A stretch of DNA of 64,000 nt from Drosophila pseudoobscura. Lineage: Eukaryota; Arthropoda; Insecta; Diptera; Drosophilidae. Shown here in pieces: positions 33,191 through 45,500 of the stretch (position 1 is its first letter; every line of letters begins with the position of its first letter). The position numbers and the translations under genes are program-made. A model generated the notes under the pieces. That model had not been told where the DNA came from and did no database searches. It saw only the letters and a program-made list of their open reading frames with translations. The stretch spans positions 28,024,001-28,088,000 of the forward strand of contig NC_046679.1 in the NCBI RefSeq assembly GCF_009870125.1, written 5' to 3'.

Positions 33191-36100
33191 ATGGTAAGTC
33201 ATCCTGTAAATAGCCACCCGATGGCCTTCGGTGGTAGAAATATGCATTTGCTGTGGGATAGCATGCGAATGTAAACATAACCTGCAAAGAAGCTTCTGGC
33301 AAAAGCCGACATCTGGCGCTGACTAATGATGAGATTGATTTGGATTCTGTTTTTAGCAACCGCAAATTGTGCTCCTGAAGGAAGGTACGGACACGTCGCA
33401 GGGCAAGCCCCAGCTGGTGTCCAACATCAATGCCTGCCAGATGATTGTGGATGCCGTGCGGACCACTCTGGGTCCCCGGGGTATGGACAAGCTAATTGTC
33501 AATGCCCAGGGCAAGGCGACCATCTCGAATGATGGCGCCACCATCATGAAGCTCCTGGAGATTATCCATCCGGCCGCCAAGACCCTCGTCGACATAGCCA
33601 AGTCACAAGACGCCGAGGTAAAAATTCGAAATGGCCCCTTTGAAAATTTAGGCACGTGACTCACCTTGTTTCTCATTTTGTTTTCTCTGGTAGGTGGGTG
33701 ATGGTACCACTTCGGTGGTGTTGCTGGCCGGTGAGTTCCTCAAGCAGGTGAAACCGTTCGTTGAGGAGGGTGTCCATGCGCGCATCATTATCAAGGCCAT
33801 CCGAAAGTCTCTGCAACTGTGCATGGACAAAATCAACGAAATGGCCGTGCGCATTGAGAAGCAGTCGAAGGAGGAACAGCGTACTCTGCTGGAGAAATGC
33901 GCTGCCACAGCCATGTCTTCCAAGCTGATCCATCAGCAGAAGGATTTCTTTGCCCGCATCGTTGTGGATGCTGTGCTCTCGCTGGATGAGCTGCTGCCAC
34001 TGAACATGATTGGCATCAAGAAGGTCACCGGCGGTTCGCTGGAGGAGTCCCAACTGGTCTCTGGCGTGGCCTTCAAGAAGACCTTCTCATATGCCGGCTT
34101 TGAGATGGCCCCCAAGTCGTATGCGCCCTGCAAGATTGCCTTGCTGAACATCGAACTGGAGCTGAAGGCAGAGCGCGACAATGCCGAGGTTCGTGTGGAC
34201 AATGTCCGCGAGTATCAGAAGATCGTTGATGCCGAATGGCAGATTCTGTACAACAAATTGGCCAAAATTGTCGAGTCCGGTGCCAATGTGGTGCTGTCCA
34301 AGCTGGCCATTGGCGATGTGGCCACACAGTATTTCGCAGATCGCGACATTTTCTGCGCTGGTCGTGTCCCCGAAGAGGATCTCAAGCGCACAATGAAGGC
34401 CTGCGGCGGTGCTGTGATGACCACAGCCAATGACATCAAGGCCGATGTCCTCGGTCTCTGCGAGACCTTTAAGGAGGTTCAGGTGGGCGGTGAGCGCTTC
34501 AATTTGTTCCAGGGTAAGTCGTGCTCTCACTACTAAAAGAAGTCGTTTGCTTAAAGGGTTCTCTGTTTTCGGGCAGGTTGTCCCAATGCCAAGACAAGCA
34601 CATTGATCCTGCGCGGCGGTGCCGAGCAGTTCCTCGAGGAGACTGAACGTTCGCTGCACGATGCCATTATGATTGTGCGTCGCACCATCAAACACGATTC
34701 GGTTGTGGCTGGCGGTGGTGCCATTGAAATGGAACTCTCCCGGCTGCTGCGCGACTACTCGCGTACAATTGCTGGCAAGGAGCAGCTGCTGATTGCAGCC
34801 ATTGCCAAGGGACTGGAGATCATACCGCGCCAATTGTGCGACAATGCCGGCTTCGATGCCACCAACATTCTGAACAAGCTGCGCCAGAAGCACTCTCTTG
34901 GTGAGTACAGATCAGATGCAATTTATAGACAATATTTGGGGCTTTATAGTATTTAATCTTTAATCTGTTTATACAATGAAATGTGGAGGTTCTACTTTTT
35001 GAGCTGCTCGTGCCACAGGCGGAAGCAGGGATCTTGGCACAGACCTGGCTTGTCCGGGCAACTGTTGCACATGTATTTGCTGTACTGCAGCATGCCACCT
35101 TTGTGGCAGTAGCGACAATTCTTTCGTGCTGGCTTACCATTCTGGCGTATAAGGATCGGGTCATGTCGTATGGTAGTGATTAACTTCATCTCCGGGATCG
35201 CCGTCACCTTCTTGATCTTCTCGGGTACTTCGGCTTTGTTTGGGCTCGTGGCAGCAACAGTTGGCTCCGTGCCCGCAGTCTCCAACCTCAGCAGCGACCG
35301 AATGATTGCCACACGAAATTCGGGATAGTTTTTATACTTCAGTGTGCCATCTCCTCCTCGCGGCAGTGGGGTATTGTTCTGATACAGCAGATACGAGTTG
35401 TAGACAATCATATTGAGCAGAAAGATGGCCAGTTTTTTGTCCGACTGCAGGCCCTGGCAAGTCGGCTGATACTCAATCAATTGCTGTCTAGTGTTGTTGG
35501 CCGGCCGCAATTGCCGGTCTATCTCCTGGATGAGCTTCGGTCGGGCATTTGTCTTTTGCATGGACATCTCTTTCGAATAGATGGCCAGACAATCGGAGCT
35601 AAAGAAGTACAAACTCTTCTCGCGACGCCGCCACTTGCCCATCATCAATGGGGGAGTGGCATACCACATGGCAATGCTGTTCGATGTCAGCTGCTGATGC
35701 ACCAAGGCCTTGCTGTTGCCATACCTATTCCTGTCCAGCAGTCCAGTGCAATAGGTGTTCACTTTGGACAGCTCAAAGGCAAGGCCATAGCTGCCATAGA
35801 ACTTGGACGCGTAAACAGTTCGTCCCTCCTGATGATCCTCCACCAGCTTCAGGGCCAGTTCATTTCGGTGCTCCACCAACTGTCGGGAATTACGAACCCA
35901 GGAGCCTACTTTCTCTCGCAGCACAATCTCTGGGAGAACTTTAATGACCAGGCCGCTCTGCTCCGTAAGCATGTGTAGAAGGAACGCATTGCTGCGGAAT
36001 TTGTGCGCCAAATCCTGATTGTAGCTGAATCTGCCCTTCCATAGGGTCACTGGGTCATTGAGCACCAGCTGCTGGCCGCAGACATACAGCTCCGCCATGC

Positions 36101-37376
36101 GTTCGTTGATGAATGCCAGCAATTTATTGTAATCCTCTCCATTGCTCTTCCCCTTCACATCGAGGGCATCGAAGTTGAGCCACTGCATCAGCTGGCGATA
36201 GCGTTCCAGCGTCATCTTCTCATTGAAACCAACAAATCCGTAGTGCGCTTTGTTGTTCCAGTAGTCGGAGAGCTCGCTCAGCTTCACATCACTCATGAGG
36301 AGGGAGAGGCCCACAAATGCTTCCATCTCCTCGGCGTGGGTCAGGTTCCCGCCATTGGCACGCATGTTGCAGCTCTTGGCCAGCGAGAAGAAGAACGTGC
36401 CCCGGTGGCCGAGAATCTGGTTGAAGTAGTGCTGGGGACCCATGTAGTTCTTGCCGCCTTTCAGGCCCGTCTGCTGCAACGGTGTGTTGAACTTGAAGAG
36501 CAGGCGAGTGCTGGACTGCTGCGTTGTCCACTCCGGATCATAGTCGTCCACTTCGTCTGCACGACAAGGGTTACATAAGTCAAGGGTGGAGTTGCAAGTG
36601 GAAGTGGGGAATACTGCTTACCTTGGGTAAAGATATCGGCCGCCTCGTAGTTTATCTCAGAGTAGCCGTCTTCGTCTGAGTCACTCTCCTGATTGTCCAG
36701 GTCGGGTCCGATTTGAGCTGGGGGCTGTGGACGGCCCGACGCCGCCATCTCCAGATGGAGCTCTGTCAAATCGGGCTTGATGTCGGCGCTGCTCAGGTCA
36801 TAGTCGGCCAGCGCCGGGTATCCCCTGTCGAGCGGCTCCTTTTTAATGTCCACACTGTTGCGCTTTATCGGCGATCTGTGATCATCCTGGCGCGGCTTTA
36901 GCTGCTGCTTGCGCTTGCGTCCCGAGGTAGACATTTTGCTCGAAATATTACTTTTTTCAAATATAAATATCTCCAGAGTGCTCTCTGCTAACGCGTGTTT
37001 TCTCGCCCCTGCTTGCTCTTTCGCTCGACGCACATGTGGTATAGTGTGTGCTCTTTCGCACAACTGCATATTCGTGTGCGCGCGGGCATTGTCGGTGCTG
37101 CCACCCTGTTTCAAATATTACTGTATATTCAAAAATAAAATTGCTTTTCTCGTTCCAGGTGGTCAGTGGTATGGCGTTGACATTACCAAGGAAGACATCT
37201 CGGACAACTTTGAGCAGTGCGTGTGGGAGCCATCGATTATCAAGATCAATGCCTTGACTGCTGCCGCCGAAGCCGCCTGCATGATTCTTTCCGTGGACGA
37301 GACAATAAAGAGCCCCAAGGCCGGCGAAGCTCCAATGGCGGGTGGTATGGGCCGCGGCATGGGCAGGCCCATGTAA
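33191..37376 (+). CDS. CCT7: T-complex chaperonin subunit eta
   Basis: Exons 33191-33193 (the ATG alone), 33357-33617, 33694-34513, 34577-34900 and 37159-37376 give 541 aa, the normal length of CCT eta. It is one of eight subunits of the cytosolic TRiC/CCT ring, which folds actin, tubulin and other proteins using ATP. Visible group II chaperonin motifs are [13 protein letters not shown] and NDGATI near residues 35-60, GDGTTSVV near 90 (nucleotide binding), [10 protein letters not shown] in the second equatorial half, and a [12 protein letters not shown]-terminal tail typical of the eta subunit. The first intron follows directly after the start codon. The last intron (2.26 kb) carries a piggyBac-derived gene on the opposite strand. 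A DRE-like CATCGATAATAAATCG lies about 120 bp upstream of the ATG, fitting a housekeeping promoter. Confidence 0.97.
34992..36934 (-). CDS. Domesticated piggyBac-type transposase (PGBD-like), apparently inactive
   Basis: Exons 36622-36934 and 34992-36556 (phase 1 junction; GTAAGC donor, TCGTGCAG acceptor) give 625 aa. The N-terminus ([30 protein letters not shown]) is basic, then acidic ([18 protein letters not shown]), as in piggyBac transposases. The core matches the DDE_Tnp_1_7 fold: [44 protein letters not shown], then [10 protein letters not shown] and [13 protein letters not shown]. The places where the three catalytic aspartates belong read [24 protein letters not shown] and [13 protein letters not shown], so the triad is not intact. 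A C-terminal cysteine-rich finger ([25 protein letters not shown]) is kept. The lack of terminal repeats, the clean intron and the intact frame indicate a host gene, presumably DNA- or chromatin-binding. It is nested antisense in CCT7 intron 4. Confidence 0.85.
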
Positions 37377-37557
37377 ATCAAGCAAGGAACACAATAGTAC
37401 ACGAACACTAATCATCCTCACATTCACTTGCATTTCTCTCCTAATTTAACACGTACACGTATTACTCGGTCATAGTTCGCATTGGCATATGCAGGCTTTT
37501 CGCGTTGCACCCCTCAACAGCTAAATTAATCAACTGACCTCTCTGTATATGTTTAAT

Positions 37558-37563
37558 AATAAA
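37558..37563 (+). terminator. CCT7 poly(A) signal
   Basis: AATAAA 182 bp after the CCT7 stop codon, in an A-rich context just before the promoter of the MADF gene. Confidence 0.6.
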
Positions 37564-37651
37564 ACAAAATTAAAACCTATTTTCATAACAAAATTGTTGT
37601 TTAATTGGAACAGGGTGGCAGCATTATCTCTGTTAAGGAAAAATGTGTGCG

Positions 37652-37721
37652 TAGCAGCGTGCTGTAAGACGCAACATTGTATATGTTAGGGCCAACAGAC
37701 CGCCATAGCAGCGTGCTGTAA
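37652..37721 (+). promoter_or_regulatory. Duplicated 16-bp promoter motif TAGCAGCGTGCTGTAA
   Basis: Two identical copies at 37652-37667 and 37706-37721, 67-136 bp upstream of the MADF-BESS start codon. The core CAGCGTGCTG is palindromic-like and a CGCTGT follows the second copy. Exact conservation of both copies suggests a bound element; the factor is unknown. Confidence 0.5.
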
Positions 37722-37787
37722 AGCGCTGTCTTGTTTTTTTCCTGCGCTGCTAATTTAATTGTTGATATTAATAAATAATAAACCAAA

Positions 37788-38624
37788 ATGGGAAATCACA
37801 AGGTACTTCGAACTGCTGGAGCCAATTTGCGGTACTCCATGTATGAGTTCATTGAAGCCGTACACAAGCGGACGATTATCTGGGAGCGCCGACACCCAAA
37901 CTTCCATAACCGGGAACTTCGGGATCAGGCTTGGCAGCAAATTAGCCAAGAACTGTGCAAGAACTTTGCAACAGCCAGTGATGCCGAGAAGAACGAAATT
38001 GGTAAGACTACCCACAAGGAATCGTTGCAGGTGCTTTATGTTTATCAAATAATTGCAGTAAAAACCCTAATGAAGCGTTGGAAAAACACGCGCGACAGCT
38101 ATTTGCGTGTGTACCGAATGCGACAGAGCGGCAAAGATGTGATGGTGCGGGCATCCTACATATACGAGCAAGAGCTAAGCTTTCTGCTGGATGTCAAGAC
38201 TGAAACCGATGATGAAGAGGAGCCCCTAAAGGAGGAAACCAAATCGTCTTGCAAACAGAAGCGCATTTGCGCCCGAAGAACAGCTAAAAAGCGGCGATGC
38301 TCAGAGGAGAAAACCGATCTGCCGGCCGACACACACTCTTCATTGCCAAATAATCTGCATTCCTTGCTGGGCGATCTTAGCGGCACAGCAGATAACTCAA
38401 CGCATCCAGAATGTGGTGCCACCCCCGCCAAGCGATCAGTCACTCCATTCTCAGGAGACTTCGCCAGTTTTACTAATGTCTCTGCACCAACTTCCGCCGC
38501 CCCAGATGCCGATCAGGCGTTCTTTGATAGCATTAAGCCGCATATGCAAAGAATGAATGCCGATCAAAAGCTCGACTTTCAAATAGAAGTATTAAAAATA
38601 CTTCGCAATTTCAAGCCAAATTAA
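37788..38624 (+). CDS. MADF-BESS domain DNA-binding protein
   Basis: Exons 37788-38001 and 38059-38624 give 259 aa. The N-terminus is a MADF domain (Myb/SANT-like in Adf-1): FIEAVHKRTIIWERRHPNF, RDQAWQQISQEL, then VKTLMKRWKNTRDSYLRVYR. The end is a BESS motif (DQAFFDSIKPHMQRMNADQKLDFQIEVLKIL). A basic, Ser/Pro-rich linker with KKRRC joins them. Such proteins bind DNA through MADF and dimerise or recruit partners through BESS. The 57-bp intron (GTAAGA..TTGCAG) is a multiple of three and has no stop. Retention would insert 19 residues inside the MADF domain, so splicing is favoured because it restores the usual helix. An AATAAA lies at 38824. Confidence 0.9.
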   Translation: MGNHKVLRTAGANLRYSMYEFIEAVHKRTIIWERRHPNFHNRELRDQAWQQISQELCKNFATASDAEKNEIGKTTHKESLQVLYVYQIIAVKTLMKRWKNTRDSYLRVYRMRQSGKDVMVRASYIYEQELSFLLDVKTETDDEEEPLKEETKSSCKQKRICARRTAKKRRCSEEKTDLPADTHSSLPNNLHSLLGDLSGTADNSTHPECGATPAKRSVTPFSGDFASFTNVSAPTSAAPDADQAFFDSIKPHMQRMNADQKLDFQIEVLKILRNFKPN

Positions 38625-40218
38625 AACAGCTATAGAAATAACCCATAAAATGTGTTTTTCTTATTTAAAATTTTTGCTGTTGCAGCGAGGCAATATAACA
38701 TTAGTATTACAGCACTTTTTGTACGCGTAACAGAGAACGTAATCGTTATCGGCTATCGACTCTTGGCATATACCGCGACATTTGAAATACTGTAATATTA
38801 CTTGGGTACTCTATAAGGAATGGAATAAAGTATATATTTATTTTAAGAAATGTAAAAAAGAGAAGATTTATTTATCACAATGGATCATAGTACAGAGTTT
38901 GGATATTGAAGGCATGTGGAAGGAGATCGTATCATAACTGTAATAGAAGGAATTTAATATAAATACCAATAAGATAAATGAAACCATTAAATCCCATATT
39001 CTTCCTCCCATTTCCTAATCCTTATCCCCACCTTTGGATCAAATCCAATCCTAATACATGCTTGTCACATGCAGCAATATTTTAGCAAAAACATAAACTG
39101 TCAAAAACACACATAAGCCATCGGATAGCCGGCCGTCCAAAGCGGTTCGACCAGTTTCGGTTTATAAATAAATATAAAAAAAGAGCTTAAACCTGTATAC
39201 CTTGTCTCTTTTATGCCAATCGGGTTTCCTTTATGTATACCGATGATTTCTTCATGCCATGGTTTTTTTCTCACTGCAAAACTTACGTGCATACGAACAT
39301 ACATACATATGTATGTATATATATTCATAAGTCGCCACTTCAGATTGCACCCTTTATAAAGGAAATCACTGTGAAAACCGTTAAGGCTTCCCCCCCGTTA
39401 AGTCAAAGAATTCTGATTTCGGTGTCGGCTTACAGGGGGAGAGTTCCAAGCTGTTCCCTATGTGACTGTTGACTCCCTATGTGGCAGGCGTAGGGTAACG
39501 GTAACTTTACCCTCTTAAACCGCCCTCAACTCCATATACCATCATTTCATACACATACATATATGCTGCGCTGTTAATAATTGTATTTTTAGTAGTCTCC
39601 CCCCATTCCATTTGCCACTCAACTGCTGCATATGGAAGAAGTAAGGATGATGGACGATTGTATTTCGTGGTTGTTTCGAGTTTCAGGAATTTCGAGACTA
39701 CGATCGGGACCCGATCCGTTCTCGTTCTCGTTCCTGTTCCCTCCACTCACACCACATTAGACATGCCATGGCTCCGGCAGCTGTTGTTTCAGCATTTTAA
39801 TGCTCCCTTAGCTCTGCGTCGTCGGCTACCTGCATACCCTCTCGTATATTAACGTATTCCCAGCGTGTGTAACGTATTTTCAATCCCATAGTCAGGGAGA
39901 GGGAGATTTAGGTCAGATGAATGCCCAAAACCCAACCCCTGGGCTGATGCCATGCATGGTCCCTATACCTGTAGCAATCCTGAGCGTTCTAGTGGAACCG
40001 AATAATAGGCAGGAAGTCCCTTTGATGGTTTTTATTTCTTTCAAGGTTCCCGACGACGGAGCGGCCGCCCTTGTCGCTGGTGCATCGATTGTATCTACCA
40101 ATTGATGCTGGTCTTTGTTTGCTCTTCTGCTTGTGCCCTTATAACCTATGCACTACGATCTACAATGAATCTACGGGTGAAAATGTGTATGTGTGTAAGC
40201 CTATATCCAAATGAAATC
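38625..40218. other. Non-coding spacer
   Basis: Contains the MADF-BESS 3' end (AATAAA at 38824-38829) and AT-rich sequence with TACATATG-type microsatellite text near 39300. A 62-codon frame is open on both strands at 39917-40101, but there is no further coding evidence. Confidence 0.5.
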
Positions 40219-40924
40219 TCAGGTTGTGTTCGAGTTCTCCAATAGAACCACCTGCGTGCTCTTATAGCTCGTCCAGGCGGTCTCCGCCCGCTGTAAATAC
40301 TCGTTGATCTCCTGCCGCTTGCTATTCAGCTCGTACTTCTCCAGGGCCAGCTTGAGGAGTACATATTCCAGGGAACGAATACCCCCATAGTTGGCGGGCT
40401 CCCTTAGGGCATCCACTAGGATGACAAACTTCCGCAGGAGCTCCACAAGTTGTCCAAAGTTTGAGAGGTTCTCAAGCGTGGCATCCACTTCGTTGACGTA
40501 GCGCAGGCTCTGCTTCAGACGGATGGCCAGATCGTTGCTACGACCCACCAGGGGAGCCAACTCTACGTTGAGCTGCTGTACCGCCCGCCTGGCCTCCACC
40601 ACCTTCTGCACAGTCGCCTCATTGTATTGCTCGTGATCTGTCCACTGGCTGATGGGTGACTTTGTCGTTGGCTCATTGTCTATCACGGATATTTGATTGT
40701 TCTCCACAAGGATGGTTTTGTTGATGGTCTCGTCCTGGCCGTTGGCCGGCTGCTTAACATGGAAGTCCAGCGTGAAGTGAAACCGCACATTCGCCTGCAA
40801 GAGATCGTCATATTAGACTGGCTAGATCCGAATGGTAGAAAGTAGAGTGTCCTGCCTGAACCAAGGAAAATGTGCACACGATCAGCCAAATGCTGGCTGC
40901 CACAACAGCCACAGAGAGCGACAT
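40219..40924 (-). CDS. Small secreted helical protein
   Basis: Exons 40856-40924 and 40219-40794 give 214 aa. Exon 1 encodes a clear signal peptide (MSLSVAVVAASIWLIVCTFSLVQ). The mature part begins ANVRFHFTLDFHVKQ, and two thirds of it is predicted helix or coiled coil (NEATVQKVVEARRAVQQLNVEL and later). The best-fitting donor is a GC site (CAG|GCAGGA), giving a 59-bp GC-AG intron. A GT six bases earlier would also keep frame and only drop VQ. Read-through meets TGA, so some splice is needed. There are no cysteines in the mature part and no family that I recognise. Secreted accessory-gland or extracellular roles are possible but unsupported. Confidence 0.75.
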
Positions 40925-41239
40925 CTTGCCGGGAGACTGGGAAATGTTTGACTGGAGTCCCAGCATAGATCACACCACTAAATACAGATGATAGGAGGGC
41001 CCTTATCTGCCCCAAAGGTCACCAATGGCGGCTCATCATTATCAGTCGCTTGACCGATAAGCGAATTCATTCAATGAATGCCTGGCAGGCGATAGCCGTA
41101 GTGTGGGGAGCGTGCATGTTTTTTCTAGTCACGTGGTGGCTTAGATGAAAAGTATATATCATACTGGTACACCTAGGATTTCCAAGGGAGCTACAGAGGG
41201 GGATAGGTACACAGGATTGTCTGCACAGAGAGCTTTACT

Positions 41240-42520
41240 GTACGTAAGAGTGTGTACATACATACATACATACATATATACAAGCGCACGTGCAATTAAC
41301 AATACAAAAATCGTATTGAAATCCATATAAAGCAAATAAAAGTCTTATAACCGTTTTGTTTATTGTACGGGAGCTTGTTAAATTTACTCCGAAGCCAACC
41401 CGCATGGTTATTTCAGATTCATGAATCATCCACCTTTATTTTTCGGAACTCGTTCGTAGCCATTTCCGTTACGCGGTGCCATGAAATTGTTTGATTTTCG
41501 CAAGGGTTCAAAATATGCTAGCTTGGGATTTTTTCTTATCAAACCAAAGGGAAACAACAATTCCCAATCCCCCATTTCTGTGCTGTGTGAACGCGTGCAA
41601 TAATAATTAAAATGTACACAGAACCACTATATGCGATAAGGTGCCAACTGGCTATCACATCTAGGGAATACACACATCCATATGTATGTACATATGTACA
41701 TGCGAAAGCAGAACAGGCGACTATGATAGGGGGCCAAGCGAAGAAAAGCATAAAACAAATAACAGGGAATCAATAATAGAAATTGCGCAGCAAATATAAA
41801 ATTATTCCATAGCCTGACAAAAGCAACAAAAAAGAAAAATGAAAATAAAATAACCGTTGACACGAACGTTGCAGAATATACAGACATACAGACATACATA
41901 CATACACACATGCAGATAGTACACTTATGGTAAAAATATTAAGTACTCATCCCTAAATGGAATTTCAACTGGCAAATCATATATGTATATATGTATGTAT
42001 GTACTTAATGTATTTTTTCCCAACCCACCCTTTTACGCTTGAGCTGAGTTGTAACATTTCGACTCATTATTTATTTTCTTTTTATTTTCCACTAGGTTTT
42101 CTTGGTTTGATGTATGTACATATGTATGTACATATGTACATATTTATGTATTTTCTATGGAGTTCCTTGTTGGTTCTCGATAGGAATCTCCACCTACCAG
42201 ATAACATCCCTATCAGCGTCACTCTTTGAATTATTTTATTTTAAATTCAAGTGTTGGCTGAGTACTTATTATTTTGAGCATAAGTGTACATACCATACAT
42301 ATGTATGTACATACATATGTCATATGTGTTGACGCCTCATACATATTCACATTATGTATTCCATTTTATTTTTATACTTTTTTTATTTTGTTGAGCGTTT
42401 GCGTACTCGACTCGGGTCGTCGTCGGGGAGACCAACGCACAAAACTTGTAAATATGAACATCCATCTTTGGCGGGTATACATACATATGTACATACGTAT
42501 TTTGATGTACATATGTATTG
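41240..42520. repeat. Scattered TACATATGTATG microsatellite clusters
   Basis: Repeated blocks of TACATATGTATGTACATA and CATACATACATA at about 41260, 41680, 41890, 41980, 42110, 42290 and 42480. The sequences are self-complementary. Confidence 0.7.
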
Positions 42521-45500
42521 TATATGTGTGTGAGCGCGTGTGGTATCTCTGCCTGTGTATGTATCTCACAGATACCAATTGCGTGGAAAAAACATCTACC
42601 AGACCCGAGATCCCCGGCCCTGTTCACGTCCCCGAGACGAGACCCAGTGGTGCACGCACACTTTTTGTTATTCCCCGTCTCGTTTTAATACCCTGGGCTT
42701 CTCAATAGCATGGCATGCTTATTAAATTGGATTACTGTATCTAACATCCCTCTATGGGCGCACTATGCGGCTTAGAGGGACATCTACCTTCCTTTAACAA
42801 TATTTTCAGCTTTCTGATTTTCTGATAAAAATTTTCTCAAAATAGCTGCCGTCCAGGTGATTAGTCGTGTCATGGTACAGGGTATCCTAGCTGTCGCAGC
42901 TCATATTTGATCGCGCTTACTTGTTTTTGTCTTCAGCTTTTAGTTTTTGCTTTTGTTTTGCTTCTTTTTTCCCAGCAACAAAAATGCAAAAACTCTCGCA
43001 ATCGAAAATCTAAGCGGACGTGCGAGCGAGAAGGAAGAGAAGCTTTTGCGTCGTCGTCGTTACTGTTGTGCAACGTATATTAAATAGTGGGGTGAGGCAG
43101 TGCCGCCAAATGCTTAGTTTGCATTTTACATTTCCTTCCTGCTCTTTCACGTGGCAAAAGCTTCATTGAAGGATGTTCGCCTGGCGAAAAGTGGGTGCTC
43201 TATCGGACTGCCATACCTTATATTTAATATACCTTAGTTTGTGCTCCTTCCCACATACAAACACACTATCTCACACACATTTATCGTTCGCAATTAGCTT
43301 AAAGCAGCGCCATAAAAATAAAAGAGTAGCGCAACAGAAAGCAAAATAAAAACCAAATTGTTTACGCTTTTGATTCGCCTTAAGTTTGAGCACATACTGA
43401 TGTACATACAGTATGTACATATGTATATGCTATATGGTCTGAAATCATTTAAAAACAAAAAAATTAAGCCGCTGCTTCGTGCTGTCTGTAAATCCAGTTT
43501 TCTTTTGCGACACCGATTATAAAGAAATAGAGACACAAAAAAAACCTAGAGAAGAAGGCTAGCTTGTGAGGCCGAGGCCTTTGTGGATACCCTTTCGATC
43601 CAACTTTCCCATGGAAGCTATGATAAAGTCACCCGTTTGGTTGGATTATGTCTCAAGATACTAAATGTTTTTTCTGCCAACTGCAATGTAGTCTTTATTG
43701 GTGTTCCGATCTTGTCGGTTTCTGCGCTCCAAACATCTTGTCTGATTCATCATACCCTCTGCAGCGGTATACAAAACAAAACACTATGTTGCTATGGGGA
43801 GGTGTGCGACAAAGGTGATGGAAGACACGTTCACCATTTGATAGTCGTCTCTTTTTTTCTTCGGGCAACCTCTAGAGAAACCTCCAACAATACTGCCCAT
43901 ACCAGAGTCCAATCCAAATGCTAGTTTATAGTGCGAATGAGTCATGATCATGTTTTTGCCCACTTACCTCTGAACTGAACCAGAAACTCTTTCAATCACT
44001 CTCTCTCGCCGCATCGCTCTCTCTTCCACTTTGGCCTGGGGGGGTGGTCGCTGTGTCGCCATCTGCATTTGTCGTTGAATATTGAAAATTTCCCAATCTC
44101 TTTGTTCATTTCTTTGGGGAATTGGGGGAAGGTGGGTGGTGGGATAGTAGGATGCTAGGAGCGGGGTTCTGGGTCGGGGTTTAGGGTATTTTTGATGATG
44201 ATCTCTTTGGGGGACTTTTACATTGATTGTTTTTTTGATCGTTTAGGCAATTGTGTAATGATTTTTCTTAAGTTTTAACTTGACTTTGATGTATTCGGAG
44301 CTCGCTTATCGCTTCATATCAATATATATATGTATGTATGTATATATATATATATATATTTGGTTTGTTATATGTATGTATGTATCTATTATGTGTTATC
44401 TGTGGTGTAATAAAACCATTAAACATTTATCGTTATCATGCTGGGCTTTCGTTTTGGTTTCTTGTGTAAGAATCTATAAAATGCTTAAATGTTGCGTATA
44501 TAAATTTATCCAACTCACAATGACATATCGCACTTATCATACTGTTTGTCCTACCCCTACAGGCACATATCATCTATGTAGAATTAACATAGGAACAATC
44601 AGGATAGTGTGTTAGGCCACATAGAAACGAAAGGAAAGTGTTTTATTGCTTGTCGTGTTGTTTGTCGGCCTGCAGAGGATATTTACTCTTCGGCGCTATA
44701 AAGTTTCTCTATCATTTTATTTATTTGTGTGTAACTGTGGCTAGCTGCTCGCATACGTACGTATGTATGTACTGCAGCTGCATATGTGTATACATGCTCG
44801 TATTTATGCATTTACTTGTACTCATTCGCTTAGGCTAGCGGTTTCTCTCTCGCTTGGAAATTGTGCAGCAAATCAAAGCCTGGAACATGGGAGAACAAAC
44901 AACAGTGGAAGAAGGCTGGAATCTGGAAACTGGAATCTCGTGGGGAGCACATGGTGTACCAGAGGCGTGGGGGTTACAGTGGAGTAGCTTGGAGTAAAAG
45001 GGGGGTTATTTGCCAATGAGCTCTGAAAAATAAATCGGCAACTAAAAAAGTAAACGGTTACAAAATGCAAATAAAAACACAAATTTAGGTTTTTTTTTTG
45101 TTTAATCATACAAAGCTTTAACAAATTACTTCATAAAAGCCGTGTACAATTTTTTATTTTCTTTTTTTTTTGTTCTTCTATTGTTTTTTCTGTTGAATGG
45201 ATTTGGTTTGTAAGGGTTTTTCTTTTGTTTTTCTCAAATGTTACAAGTTGACTTGGATTTAACACAATTCCAATATATTGCTTTTACAAATGTTTATCTC
45301 AGTGTAGTATTCACAGTTGTTTTTTCTTCTTCTTCAATATAGTTACAGTACTCTGGATCTTAACTCTACTGCTTCACAGCAGTGGTCCTCATTCATTCAT
45401 GGGGTATTTTGTGTGTTTGGGGCATTTTTCTCTTTTCTTTTCTTATCTTTTTCCTTTCTTCATTTATCATTTGTTTATAATTTGTATATATACCAGGTTT

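Noticed and set aside
43583-43924. 113-codon + strand ORF
   Set aside because: AT-rich, random-looking composition with no recognisable motif in a long non-coding region.
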